Assembly (NCBI GenBank): GCA_037447655.1
Contig: JBBHKE010001022.1
Location: 200,001-225,892, forward strand
Direction of reading: 5' to 3'
DNA: 25,892 nt
From: Zygnema cylindricum
Taxonomy: Eukaryota; Streptophyta; Zygnematophyceae; Zygnematales; Zygnemataceae
The translations under genes were made by a program, and so were the position numbers. How positions within the stretch are numbered: the first letter of the stretch is position 1; every line of letters starts with the position of its first letter. The notes under the pieces were generated by a model that ran no database searches, had not been told where the DNA came from, and worked only from the letters and a program-made list of their open reading frames with translations. This document shows positions 1 to 10,164 of this stretch, piece by piece.

Positions 1-279
1 AAAATCCAAACCAAAAGAATTATTCCAAAAAAAAAAGGTAAGCGTTTATTAAAATAATTTAGTGGTCGGATTGCAAAAAAAAAAAAACCAGTATAAAAAT
101 TACTCAGTGTTATCAAAATTAAAATAGCTGATGACATTTCTTAATGCTTGGGAGTAACAGATGAGAATAGGGACGGTAGATATAGGTACTAAAAATATTT
201 TTCAGCCCACCTAAGGCAAACCATTTGAATAGTATGAGAACCGATGTAGAGATATATAGAAAGATATATCGTGGTATAA

Positions 280-500
280 AAGTCGTAATATCAAAATCGA
301 AATAGTTATCCTTAAAATCGGTATCGCGATATATCAACATACCAATATCGATATCAAGAACATATCGGTATCCATATATAGAGATATTTTGATACTGATA
401 TATCGGGATATATTGATTGCGATATATAGATGTTGATGTCGCGACATATTGATATCGATATCGAAACGTTCACGATATCTATTTCGATATCCATTTCAAA
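280..500. repeat. Degenerate cgatatatcg-type palindromic repeats
   Basis: Many imperfect copies of self-complementary GATATATC, GATATCGATATC and CGCGATATATC strings. The same vocabulary fills the interiors of the hAT-like elements near 7157, 10165 and 20940, so this may be an eroded relative. No ends or target duplication could be defined. The rest of 1-1080 is AT-rich with no gene that I can recognise. Confidence 0.45.
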
Positions 501-1086
501 AGATATTCCAATATCCTTTTGTCTTTTTCCAATAACAATATCGAGATTGATACATATTATATTTGATATCAGAAACATGTCGGTATAAAACACATCATCG
601 GCATGTCACAATAACAATATCAAAGTCAATATTTAATATTATAATTATTATTATTATAATTATTATTGTTACCTATTTAAAAATACAGTAATTGGCAGTA
701 TTAGATATCGCTCGACATATCGACTATTTAGATCTTATTTCAAATAAAAAAAAAAACATATATTTAGAGGTTTTTAAGGGTATTTCAGAGGGTTTTAGGA
801 GCTTTTTAAGAGGGTTTAATAGCAATCCACACTAACTTTTATTTTAAGAAAAAGTACTCGTAAAATTGGAAAAACATTTTTTTTATGTTGTTACAAGAGT
901 TTTCATTTCGTTTTAATTTTTCGAAGGGTTTATGTAGGTATTTGTGCAGTATTTTAATTTGTCTATTTATTCGTTTAATTATTTCATTAGGGCTAGCGGT
1001 TTTTTAAAACAATACATCCACGGTATTTAAGGGAACCTTCTATTAACAGTAGAGAACTAAATAGACAAAAGTTTCGAACTCTAAAT

Positions 1087-1204
1087 GGAGAGAAAGGAAA
1101 GGGAGAGGGAGAAGGAGAGGGAGAGGGAGAGGGAGAAGGAGAAGGAGAGGGAGAGGGAGTGGGAGGTGGGGAGCGAGATAGAGAGAGGGAGAGAGAGAGA
1201 GAGC
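1087..1204. repeat. GA-rich (gggaga)n low-complexity tract
   Basis: Purine-only plus strand of GGGAGA/GGAGAA units ending in gagagagaga. Plant polypurine microsatellite; apparent Leu/Ser-rich reading frames on the minus strand are artefacts of it. Confidence 0.95.
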
Positions 1205-1224
1205 TTTGGCGAGAACAATTTCTA

Positions 1225-1590
1225 GGTTTTTTCTAGACCCACCATATTTTCAACAGATTTTCATTGTTTTTAACCAGTTTCCCTTGTTTCTTCACCCTTT
1301 TTTGTTGTTCTCCAGTGTTTTTTTTTTCTAGAAAGGTTTCTTTTAGCGTTTTTCAAGCATTAAAAACCACACTAATTATTGTATGTTTTAGAATCACAGT
1401 GGTGCACGCAATAGCCAGAAACACTCCCAAGTCAAGGTTTTCGGGACCGTTTTTCTTCTTAATTTTCTAACTTTTTTTTTTCGATTCACTATTTTTTTAC
1501 CGATTTTCATGACTCAATCAAAATTTTTTCCCGTTTTTTGCCGTTTTTTCCACCAATTTAAGCCTTTTTTTAATTTTTTTGGGATTACAT
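1225..1590. repeat. Outlying block of exon-3-derived repeat (intron 3)
   Basis: Contains one well-preserved core at 1391-1450. On the minus strand it reads CGGTCCCGAAAACC, then a frame encoding LGSVSGYCVHHC, as in the 3' half of exon 3. It is flanked by the same pyrimidine-rich spacer (tttttcaccg, ccacactaatt) seen in the main array. It is separated from that array by about 850 bp containing GA-rich tracts. Confidence 0.7.
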
Positions 1591-2076
1591 AGAGATTTTA
1601 AAGCACACTATTTATGGTTTATGATTTCCAACTGACAAAAGTGCACACTAAAAGACAAAAATATGATCGTGGAATTCGTAAAATGTACGAAATATACGTT
1701 TTGTACAAACGAAATTGTTTTCATACTATACAATTACAATGTGAACAGTTCAACAGTTCCATGTGTTTTTCGTTGTTATGGACGATTTCTCGCTTAACTG
1801 GACAAGCAGTTTTTAAACATATTTTATACAACATATAAAATATTCCGGGATTTTCGAAAAGATAATCGGTGGAGAATGTCGATAGTTTCGAAAAAAAAAA
1901 ATTGCAATTATAGACTAGAGGACAATTTTAAGGTTACATCCTTTTGCTGAGAAATAATGAGTACTTGTTATCTCGACATCCTACATTAAAATTTGTTCAT
2001 ACGAAATAATGTTCAAATTTAAAGTTTGAACTATTACGATAAATTCCGTGCACCGTTCGTAAACTTAGTTCTATGG

Positions 2077-2136
2077 TAAGGGAGAGGGAGAGGGAGAGGG
2101 AGAGAGGGAGAAGGAGAGGGAGAAGAGGGAGAAGGA
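2077..2136. repeat. GA-rich (gggaga)n tract
   Basis: Second purine-only tract of the same GGGAGA unit, inside USP intron 3. Confidence 0.95.
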
Positions 2137-2230
2137 GATCGTCGAAAATCGGTGATACGGACGGCAATCTTATAAACATATTGCAAATATTTTCATTAGT
2201 GTTATTGTAGATATTATTATTACAGTTAGA

Positions 2231-2375
2231 AGAGAGAGAGGGAAGGTAGGGGGTGAGAGAGAGAGAGAAAGATAGAGAGAAAGAGAGAGGGAGAGGGCAG
2301 AGAGAGAGGGAGAAGAGAGGAAGATTGGGAGGGAGAAGGAGAAAGGGAGGGAGAGGGAGCAGGAGCGGGAGAAAG
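2231..2375. repeat. GA-rich low-complexity tract
   Basis: Third polypurine tract, a mix of GA, GGGA and GGAGAA units, inside USP intron 3. It causes two overlapping Leu/Ser/Pro-rich reading frames on the minus strand that are not genes. Confidence 0.95.
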
Positions 2376-2454
2376 GACTCAGATTTCGGTTCAACATTTA
2401 ATTTCAATTCATCCGAAATTAAAACTTAGTCACCGACATTTCTGAGATTTGAAT

Positions 2455-4366
2455 TCCCATCAGTTTTTTTCCCAGAAAGTGAACCGTGTAAACAGTGATG
2501 TAAAAAAAAAAAAGATATTGTACTTTAGACCTTCCTTAAAAAGGACTTTAAAAAAGGACCTTAAAAAGGAGTGTACTTTTTTCAGCCAATCGTGATGTAA
2601 TTATTATTTTTTGTACTTTTCCGCATGAATATTATCGAACTCATGAAACTAGATTAAATTAAAATTAAAAACCCTATTATTTTCAGTCCGAGGGGACGGA
2701 TCTAAAGGTAGTCAAAAAAAACTCTCTCCAGTCGAGCTTTCCAAGACCGTTTTTTTTAAGTTTTCTAAGGATTTTTCCAACCTTTTTTCACCGTTTTTCT
2801 GCCAAGTTTTGGCAGTTTTTTCACCATCTTTTAGGTTTTTAATGGCATTGCTATGGCATTGCCACACTAATTCCGGTGTGTTTTCCACTCACAATGGTGC
2901 TCGGAGAATTGAAAAGAATCTCTGGTAAAGCTTTCCAATGACTTTTTTTCAAGTTTTCCTACGCATTTTCCCGACCCTTTTTTTTATCGAATTTCATAGT
3001 TTCTTCACCAATTTCCGCCGTTTTTTTAACTGTCACCGTTTTCTTCACTGTTTATCGCGTTTGTTGGGCAGTTTTCTTAACCAACAAATCGCACAGTGAT
3101 TATGGTTTGCTTTTGACTCACAAGTGGTGAATACAGTAATCAGAAACAATCTCCAACCGAGATGCAAACCCATTTTATGAGTTTTGTGATCATTTATACA
3201 AACTATTATCATAGTTTTCTATCGTTTTACCATCATATTTTGACAGTTTTTCACCGTTTTGTATGTTTTCTCATTTCAAAATTAGTTTAACTACCAGTGG
3301 TGAGCACAATCATCGGAAACTCTCCCAAGTCGGACTTTTCAGAACCGTTTTATCGAGTTCACCGTTTTCCACATTTTTCCCACCGCTGTTTTTCGGCGTT
3401 TTTCTTAATCAGCAAATCCACGCTAAATTTGGTTTCCTTTTGACTCACAGTCAACGGAGTACATGTGAATCGCAATTACCATCAATGTATTCTTTGCCAC
3501 TTAAAAACATATTTTCTCCGTGCAAACTTATCAGATTATAATCCGACAGCTCTGAGTAATAATTCGACGGTTCTAATTATTAATTCGACGGTTGTGATGG
3601 AAAGGTAAGGATCTTATCTTTCAACTAACGGTCTCCATACGGGAATCGAAGAGGTGTGCACAGAGAAAAGTTGATAAAAGGGGCGAAAAAAACATTGACA
3701 ATAATAGCGATTCACATTGTATTCAAAAATGCTCACAAATCGAGCATTTCAGGACCGTTTTCAAAAGTTTTCAAGCATTTTCCAGCCTGCTTTTCAAGAA
3801 TTTCCACCGTTTTCACCCCTATTTTGTCGTTTTTTCACTGTATTTCGTCGTTTTTTCACCGTTTCTAAGTTTTCCTAGCCAATTATCCACACTTATTCGG
3901 TTTATTTTCGACCACCGTGGTGAAGATTAGTCGGGAAGCTCCCAAGACAAGCTATCCAGAACAGTTTTTCCAGTTTTCTGTGAATTTCCACTACCTATTT
4001 TCACATTATCCACTGTATTTCCACTGTATTTCATCGATTTTCCACTGTTTTTTAGGCTTTTTTACAAGTTAATCCACGCTGATTCTGGTCTTTTTTTTAA
4101 CTCACAGTTATGAACACAATAATCAGAAACGCTCCCAAGTCAAGTTTTTCAGGACCGTTTCTGCATTTTGTACAGGTTTTTCAAACCTTCTTTCACAATT
4201 AAAATTATCATGCTTTCACAGTCTTCTGCCATATTTTCACTGCTTTCCACCGTTTTTTCACCGTTTTTCACCATATCATCATTGGTTTTCCACCGTTTTT
4301 GAAGTTTTTTTCAGCATTTTTCCCTACTAACAAACCCACAGTAATTAAGGACTGTTTTTCACTCAC
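2455..4366. repeat. Degenerate ~200-bp tandem array derived from USP exon 3 and its donor site
   Basis: Diverged cores recur at about 2684-2752, 2886-2945, 3115-3175, 3290-3350, 3710-3760, 3910-3966 and 4100-4160, with a partial one near 3441-3470. Each resembles the exon 3 end at 4361-4430: on the plus strand, donor complement (actcacag), tggtg.acacag, cagaaac.ctccca, gtcgag and ggaccgttttt. Spacers share tttttcaccgttttt and a motif like aatccacactaattctggt. On the minus strand the core at 4100-4160 still reads LGSVSDYCVH. The whole array lies in intron 3 of the USP gene, in exon orientation. Confidence 0.75.
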
Positions 4367-4478
4367 AGTGGTGGACACAGTAGTCAGAAACGCTCCCGAG
4401 TCGAGCTTTTCGGGACCGTTTTTCGGCTCCAAATCCGCGACTTCCCATGATGCAGGCACTCACTCGGAGCCTCTCCAC
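4367..4478 (-). CDS. USP gene exon 3
   Basis: 112 nt, entered after TTATAG and left at CACCACT before GTGAGT, so the Cys codon is split T/GT (phase 1). It encodes VERLRVSACIMGSRGFGA, then EKRSRKARLGSVSDYCVHH. The GSRG...LGS segment is the USP nucleotide-binding loop, with the longer spacing typical of plant members. If the donor were ignored the frame would end at once (Glu then TGA), which supports the intron. The 3' half of this exon and its donor are the parent of the repeats at 1225-4366. Confidence 0.85.
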
Positions 4479-6289
4479 CTATAATAAAAAAAAATATATA
4501 TATATATATACATATAAACAAATAATAAATAAATCATAAATAAATTATAATAAATTATAAAAAAATAAATTATAAATAAATCAATGATAAATAAATAAAG
4601 TACAAATAAGTAAATCATTAAGCTAGTAAACAAACAAAATCAAACAATAATAATAAAAACAAAGGTGAAAAAAAAAGGAAAGGATCAAATGGAAAGGTAG
4701 AAAAATAGTGTCATATGTCGAACAGATTTGGTATCAGTATATCGTAATATTGAAACCTTAAATATTGAATACTTAAATTGAATACTTGTCACTTTGCCGA
4801 TAAATACCAATTTTGCGATAACTGGCGCTAATGGACCAATAAAAGTACAGTTTACAAGCATGTTAAAAAAACCTTAAAAAACCTTTGAAAACCTTAAAAA
4901 AACCTTAAAAAACACTAAAAACCAGTACTTAGTATGTAAATCTATACCAAACACAGAATATATCTCTTCACATCTTGATCAAATACTTGATTGACCGAAA
5001 ATTTTGAGCACAAAATCTAAAAATAAAAATTGCAGTACAAAGTCAAACATTTGGTATTCACAAATTTTTCATAATTTTCCATTTTTCATACGGTTCACTG
5101 TGAATCGTTATTTAGAGTTCAGAAATAATTAGTATGAGGAAAGTGTTAGTATTAATATTTCTATTTCCAGTCCACATGACGTGGACAATCATGAACCGCA
5201 AAAAGAATTAGAGTTAAGAAATAAACAAGAAAAATATATATATACATACATTAAGTATTAATAAACACTATTTAGTGTTCCGAGGACAAAATAAAACGGA
5301 ACGAAGTAAATGCTATTTACACTAATAGCAATTCATGGCATTTCATTTTATGGTACGTGCAGTACAATGTACTAAGAATACTTTTCAACCTCAATGGCTT
5401 AGGAAGCAAAAAGTTTAAATAGTGCGGAAACAAATAGTATGGAAACAAATGTGTGGATAGTGATGATATATCATCAACATGGATAACTCCCAATAGGGAT
5501 TTTATATACATATATATGATATTATCGATATATCGCGATAATCGGAAATATTGTAGTTATCGGCTCAATATACCGATTATTGAGACCCGTCGGAAAAGTA
5601 CATATCGATTACAAAATGATAAGAATAATGATAAGAATGATGACAATGGTAATAAAGTTGATGACGACGACAATGATGTCAATGATACTAATTATGATAA
5701 TGATGATAATGATGAAGTCAATGAAGCTTATAATAATAATAATGATGATAACGATGATGATAACAACGATGAGGATGATGATGATAAAGATAACAATAAT
5801 GACAATAAGAATGATGACATACTGACGATGATGATGATGATGCCATCATCGTCCTCCACATTGCGATCATGATAACAATGATAATCAATAATGATAACAA
5901 TGATAATAACGATAACAATGATAATAGTAACAATAATTCAAAAAAAATTGCAGACCAAATGGAAAGATAGAAAAAGGGAAGTGAGAAAAAAAGTACCTCC
6001 AGACAAAGTCTCTCCTTCATATCATGGTCCTTCACTATCCTTATACTGTACGGAATCCCAGCCTCTATCAGAGGAGCTGCCAGCTGGCTACTTTTGGATT
6101 CAGTGAAGGCAGAAAACTCATCCTCCAGGCGAGCTCTCTCTCTCTCTCTCTCCCCACCCTGAGAAGGCGAGGAGAGGGAGGGAGAGGGGGAGGAGGAGGG
6201 AGGGAGAGAGGGAGGGGCAGAAGTTTCGGAGGAGCCCCAATCAGCGCCGTAAAGGACAGAGGTAGGACGGACGTGGAGGATGGTGACCT

Positions 6290-6322
<33 letters not shown>

Positions 6323-8974
6323 GGGAGAGAGGGAGAGGGAGAGAGAAAACAAAAAACAAAACAGAAAGGAGAAAAATGAAACCAAAGACCAAAAGAAGGC
6401 AAAAAAATGAAACAAGATCAAAACACCCAAGAAAAATATGTTTAAAAAATATCGGGATTCAATATAGGAGGAAACAACATAACATATCGAGGCAAGACAG
6501 TATCAATACAATATATCGTGCAATACCAATTCAATTTAATATAGTACATACAGTGTATATACAACATACAGTATACATATAATATATTTATAATACAATT
6601 TAATACAGTACATATACACTATACTGTATAAATACTGTAAACTGTATGTATACAGTATTTACTAAATATGCTGTATATAATGAACATATACAGTATACAG
6701 CGTACACATATATACAGGATACTGTCAATATTCAGTATATACAGTATACTGTATATATATACTGTATACTGTATGTATACAATATATATTATATATACTG
6801 CATATATTGCATATACACAGTATACTGTACAGTATATACATATACACAGTATATACAGTATTCTGTATGCATACACTATATACCGTATACACTATATACT
6901 GCATATATACAGTATACTGTATATATACATTATACAGTATACATAAATTATATTGACAATACATCATGCGATACAGATTCAATTTCATACAGTATATACA
7001 GCGCATGTACAACATATCATGCATACGTTAGTTTTACAATACACCGTATATTTACAGTATATACAGTACACATACAGTTCAATGTACACATACTGTTACA
7101 TATACATAGTACACTGTACATATATATACAGTATTCTGTATATATACTGTATATACTAGTGCTGTGTATCGGTAGCCATTTGCCGATAACCGATATGCCC
7201 CTTTTTTGGCCTACTGATAATCGAAATATTGGCACGATATATCGGTACCGGTGTTCTCGCGATAAAAAACCGATAATTATCGGTTTTTTATCGCAATAAT
7301 ACCGGTTTGATAACTGTCAGCGATAACTCCGTATTCTGGTACAAAATGGATTGTGAAAAAAAAATCAAAAGCCCCCTCGCCCCCCTGTCGCGACAACTCC
7401 GTTCTCATTTTTGTACATGAATTCCGTATTGTAAATACCATACTATTTGTACGAATATATCGGTATCCCTCATCGTTCGATAACCGATAACTATTGGTAT
7501 CGGTTTTATCGCAATAAGTTTTTACCCTATTCACAACACTAGCACATACTATATATACTGCATATACTAATCCTGTATACAAAGTGTTTACATATATACA
7601 ATATACTACTGTTTATATATACGGTATACTGTATTCTGTATACATACAGTATTCTGCATATAAAGTAATATTGTATATACTGTAAATACTATAAATACTG
7701 CATACATTATATACATGCAGTGTACTGTAAACATACAGTATACGGTAACAACACTATTTGAACAGTAGTTGCCGGTTCAAGATTATCTTCTCCTGCTCGG
7801 TAATTTAAGCCAAGTAACATTTATTTTTTGACGAAATGAACAAAGCCATTAACATAATTTTGTAAATTAAACAATTTATTTATGCCAACAGGGAGTACAG
7901 TTCAAGTATAGTAGTAGTACAAACATTGCGTAGAAGTACAAATAAAGTACATTAAGTACACATAAGACACAAGTAAAACAAAACCGAAATTAAATAAGTA
8001 ATATGAACGCAAAAAGGAGGGAAAAAAGAAAAGTATGTGAGAAGTACAGCCGAAGTACAGCATCTTTCTGTATTATTTAGGACTTAGGCGTCTAATAAAA
8101 TACAACTGAAATCGTATATTTTTTTTCTTGAGCCATATTTTCCATTTGAACCACTTGTTTTGGAATAATTTAGAAAAAGAAACAAACTCTTTAAAATCCA
8201 GACACTGTTTTTTCATGGTGATATACAATATATACACAATATATCGTACATATACAGTATATAAGATACTGCATACAGTATATATACAGTATATAGAGCA
8301 TATATATTCACAAAATACTGTAAATACACTGCATAGGTAGTGTATATAGTCTACTCTATATACTGCGTGTGTATTTAAAGCAAAATCAGCCCCACCCAAC
8401 ACTCCCATCTAAAAAAAAAAAAAAAAAAAAAAAAAACAAAAAAAACAAAAAAAAAAAAAAAAAAAACAAAAAAAACCAAAAAAAAAAAAACAAAAAAAAA
8501 AAAAAAAAAAAAAAAACCAAAATAAACCCTAAAACGCAAGAAACGCACCAAAAAAACCCCAAAAAGCAAAACAGAAAAGTAGCATCAACCCTGACGTCAC
8601 CTCATTTTCAGATGCCAAAAAACCCAAAAAAATCCCAGCAAAAAACCCCCAAAAAAAACCCGGATAAATAATAACAAAAATAACAATAATAACAATAACA
8701 ATAACAGCAACATAACAAATAACAATAACAATAACAATATTTATAATAATAATAATAATAAAAACAGTTGAAGTTATACCTGATCTCCGGGCCTCAGATA
8801 GTTCTCCACCGCCCATCTCACTGCATGGGCGCTCTCGTCGCTCAGATCCACCGCTATCGCGATTTTACGCCCCTCCCCACCCGTTTTTACTCCCGTTTTT
8901 ATCGTTTTTACCTCCGTTTTTTCCCTTTTCCCCGCACTTTCCTCCGGTATTTCAGGGTCCGAGGAGACCGGCAT
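4367..8974 (-). CDS. Universal stress protein, plant USP-like (partial gene, 3 exons, 3' end outside window)
   Basis: Joined exons 8974-8780, 6287-5997 and 4478-4367 encode 199 codons plus one base. The product reads as a plant universal stress protein (UspA/PF00582, an alpha/beta ATP-binding fold, normally a soluble dimer linked to stress signalling). In order: a charged N-terminal tail (about 1-36), the first beta strand KIAIAVDLSDESAHAVRWAV (37-56), strand 2 VTILHVRPTSVLYGADWGS (66-84), a Ser/Pro then Glu/Arg low-complexity insert (about 85-115), the conserved IVKDHDMKERLCLE block ending exon 2, and the nucleotide-binding loop GSRGFGA...LGSVSDYCVHH in exon 3. All borders are GT/AG, and the phases join without a shift (0, 0, then 1). 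Plant relatives continue after HHC with a short valine-rich strand, so 20-40 residues are missing beyond the left edge. The start is the first in-frame ATG; the frame is open upstream but has no other ATG. The motif-level match to the family is strong; function in this plant is inferred. Confidence 0.88.
4479..5996 (-). other. USP intron 2 (non-coding content)
   Basis: The 1518-bp intron starts GTACTT at 5996 and ends TATAG at 4479. It contains a short TA/AAT-rich tract after exon 3 (4485-4660), AT-rich sequence with no recognised gene (4660-5510), a short run of gatatatcgcgataatcgg elements (5515-5590), and the GAT/AAT microsatellite. Confidence 0.75.
5600..5940. repeat. (GAT/AAT/AAC)n trinucleotide microsatellite
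   Basis: About 340 bp of interrupted GATGAT, AATGAT and AACGAT units in intron 2. It yields Asp/Asn-rich frames on plus and His/Tyr-rich frames on minus, all without coding significance. Confidence 0.93.
5997..6287 (-). CDS. USP gene exon 2
   Basis: 97 codons. The acceptor is a long CT tract ending CAG before GTC (Val); the donor is GAG followed by GTACTT. It encodes VTILHVRPTSVLYGADWGSS, a Ser/Pro-rich stretch, then ERERERARLEDEFSAF and the conserved KSSQLAAPLIEAGIPYSIRI and VKDHDMKERLCLE blocks. The Ser/Pro and Glu/Arg stretches are translated CT/GA microsatellite and are likely to vary in length between alleles; relatives have a shorter linker here. Confidence 0.88.
6288..6345 (-). repeat. 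CT-rich tract and 3' splice acceptor of USP intron 1
   Basis: On the minus strand a CT dinucleotide run leads straight into the acceptor CAG at 6290-6288. The microsatellite serves as the polypyrimidine tract of intron 1. Confidence 0.8.
6540..7156. repeat. ACAGTATACTGTATAT near-palindromic satellite, block 1
   Basis: Hundreds of bases built from cagtatac, actgtata and tatacagta strings. The unit is almost its own reverse complement, so both strands carry long Tyr/Ile/Thr-rich pseudo-frames. It lies in USP intron 1 and is interrupted at 7157 by a MITE. Confidence 0.9.
7157..7541. mobile_element. hAT-like MITE (385 bp) in the intron-1 satellite
   Basis: Terminal inverted repeats TAGTGCTGTGTATCGG (left) and, as reverse complement, TAGTGTTGTGAATAGG (right). 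It is flanked by 8-bp gtatatac and gcacatac, an imperfect direct duplication (6 of 8). The interior is rich in ccgataac, gatatatcgg and ttatcgcaataa palindromes and has no transposase. Satellite sequence lies on both sides, so the array was present first. The 8-bp duplication and TAGTG ends point to the hAT superfamily. Confidence 0.72.
7550..7745. repeat. ACAGTATACTGTATAT satellite, block 2
   Basis: Continuation of the same satellite on the right of the MITE, more diverged. From 7746 to 8216 the intron holds AT-rich sequence with several agtac-containing strings (for example aagtacaaataaagtac) and no gene. Confidence 0.85.
8217..8366. repeat. ACAGTATACTGTATAT satellite, block 3
   Basis: Third, shorter block of cagtatata and actgcata units in USP intron 1, about 470 bp from block 2. 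Confidence 0.8.
8409..8530. repeat. Poly(A)-rich tract with C interruptions
   Basis: Over 100 bp of A with scattered single or double C. It produces a Lys/Asn-rich frame on plus and a Phe-rich frame on minus, neither credible. Such tracts are hard to assemble, so its length may be unreliable. Confidence 0.95.
8669..8765. repeat. (AAT/AAC)n microsatellite
   Basis: Runs of ataacaataac and aataataat beside the 5' splice site of USP intron 1. Confidence 0.93.
8780..8974 (-). CDS. USP gene exon 1 (start codon exon)
   Basis: 65 codons, starting at the ATG on 8974-8972 and ending RPGDQ. The next bases on the minus strand are GTATAAC, a good splice donor, in phase 0. The first part (MPVSSDPEIPEESAGKREKT onward) is Lys/Glu/Thr-rich with no family match and is probably a disordered tail. 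The USP fold starts at GRKIAIAVDLSDES. GC content is clearly higher than in the flanking poly-A and AAT/AAC tracts. Confidence 0.87.
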
Positions 8975-9226
8975 CGTTTCCGACTCTCTTTTACGCTTGT
9001 GGTCGAGGGAAGACGACAAAAAATCGGTCCCAGAATCCCCTCCCGTAGTGACTAATTTTTGTCTTTTTGTCCTTTTTGTTCTTTTTTGTCTATTTTTGAC
9101 TCCCAAAGAAAAAGGAACGGAAAGAAATATGAAAAGATTTGAAAAAAAAGGAAGAGAAGGAAAAAAAAAGTGACCCAATTGAGATTTAGGTCTTAGCTAC
9201 AATACCCACTTTTTTTTTTCTCTTTT

Positions 9227-9229
<3 letters not shown>

Positions 9230-9282
<53 letters not shown>
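9230..9282. repeat. (GA/CT)n microsatellite upstream of USP exon 1
   Basis: About 26 uninterrupted AG units on the plus strand, or CT on the coding strand, between the candidate TATA box and the start codon. Confidence 0.95.
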
Positions 9283-9286
<4 letters not shown>

Positions 9287-9294
9287 TTATATAT
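9287..9294 (-). promoter_or_regulatory. Candidate TATA box of the USP gene
   Basis: The minus strand reads ATATATAAAATC about 310 bp upstream of the start codon. It is followed in the transcription direction by a CT dinucleotide tract (9230-9282), a common feature of plant core promoters and 5' leaders. This would imply a leader of about 280 nt. Assigned by position and motif only; AT-rich TATA-like strings are frequent in this window. Confidence 0.4.
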
Positions 9295-9621
9295 TTTTTT
9301 TGTCGTTTGCGGTTCAACTTCGCAAACTTCGGTCCAAACGGGGATTCAAACTTTAGTCAAACTTGGTCAAACTTGATAGAAATGCAGTCTAGAACATCCC
9401 CCTAAAAGCACAAAAAACAAAAAAACACAAAAAACAAAAAAACACCAAAAAAATAGACGGTAAGCAAAAAGTCACTTAGAAAACGTGAATAACTCGGACA
9501 AGAGAGATCACTTGAAGCAGAAATCGATAAAAACGAGAAGATTCGAAAGATAGCAGAAGATATGGCACGTCACATACTTGCTGACGTGCACTAAACGACA
9601 AGTCAATGAAGTTGAGATAAC

Positions 9622-9735
9622 TATTTTAGCGTGCGCACTTATATAGTCTTATACGCATAAAAGTACATTCTCGGGGGTGTAAAATCGTTTTGATGGGCGG
9701 AGTCCCCCAGGAAGTCTTGGGAACTCCGCCTATGG
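9622..9735 (+). repeat. Dispersed ~110-bp repeat with GGCGGAGT hairpin, copy 1
   Basis: Starts tattttagcgtgcgcactt, continues through atacgcataaaagtac and tctcgggggtgtaaaatcg, and ends in an inverted pair GGCGGAGT / ACTCCGCC around a 19-nt loop containing cccccag and cttggga. About 90% alike to 12442-12565 up to the stem, but the loops differ. The right-hand ATTTTACACC arm of the other copy is missing. Confidence 0.7.
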
Positions 9736-9740
9736 TGAGA

Positions 9741-9856
9741 CAACCGACCGTAACCGCCCGACCCCCAAAATTTGGCAACCGAATCCGTTCCGGATCCGGC
9801 GCGGGAAGGTCGGTTAACGGTCGGTCACGGTTTCGGTTGACCGTTTGCGACCTCTG
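9741..9856 (-). repeat. GC-rich repeat (gttacccgaccg type), inverted copy
   Basis: The reverse complement reads cagaggtcgcaaacggt, ccgaccgtta and ggatccggaacggattcgg, then ccaaattttgggggtc. It matches the forward copies at about 9940-10050 and 20405-20525. It starts CAGAGGTCGCAAACGG, which looks like a TIR end, but only one end is visible. With the forward copy it makes an imperfect inverted repeat with a spacer of about 80-90 bp. Confidence 0.6.
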
Positions 9857-10164
9857 ATAACTGGTATGTAATCGTTTTTGAATATATCGAAAATCGAAAT
9901 GTCGGAATGGATTTCCGATATATCATCCCAGCAAGCTGCGGTTACCCGAGTCCGTACCCGACCGTTACCCGACCGCCCGATCGGATCCGGAACGGATTCG
10001 GGTGCAAAATTTTGGGGGCCGGCCAGATTCGGGCGGGTGATTCACAAAAAAAAAGAAAAACATCGGGTACAGTCAGGCATGCGAAAAACGAAAAAAATTG
10101 AAGGTTATGTACTGTCCATACTATCCAGCATTTTTGTACTTTGTACTTATGGTATCGTTGAAGG

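Noticed and set aside
1-1224. The last USP exon
   Set aside because: I searched for an acceptor followed by a valine-rich strand (CPVVVV type) on the minus strand and saw none; it probably lies beyond the left edge.
1225-4366. A CRISPR-like array
   Set aside because: Repeats are ~200 bp, degenerate and derived from an exon in a eukaryotic intron; there are no short exact repeats or cas genes.
5453-5872. Asp/Asn-rich 139-codon frame
   Set aside because: Translated trinucleotide microsatellite in USP intron 2.
5718-6392. A single 224-codon minus-strand protein
   Set aside because: Only 5997-6287 is coding; the flanks are translated CT tract, intron and GAT microsatellite.
6646-7299. Long Tyr/Ile-rich reading frame of 217 codons
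   Set aside because: It is a translation of the near-palindromic satellite, which opens frames on both strands, and runs into the MITE.
8369-8671. Lys/Asn-rich 100-codon frame
   Set aside because: Product of a poly(A) tract; no coding evidence.
8975-9178. Upstream extension of USP exon 1 in the same frame
   Set aside because: The frame is open but has no ATG before 8974, and the sequence is T/K-run leader with no family similarity.
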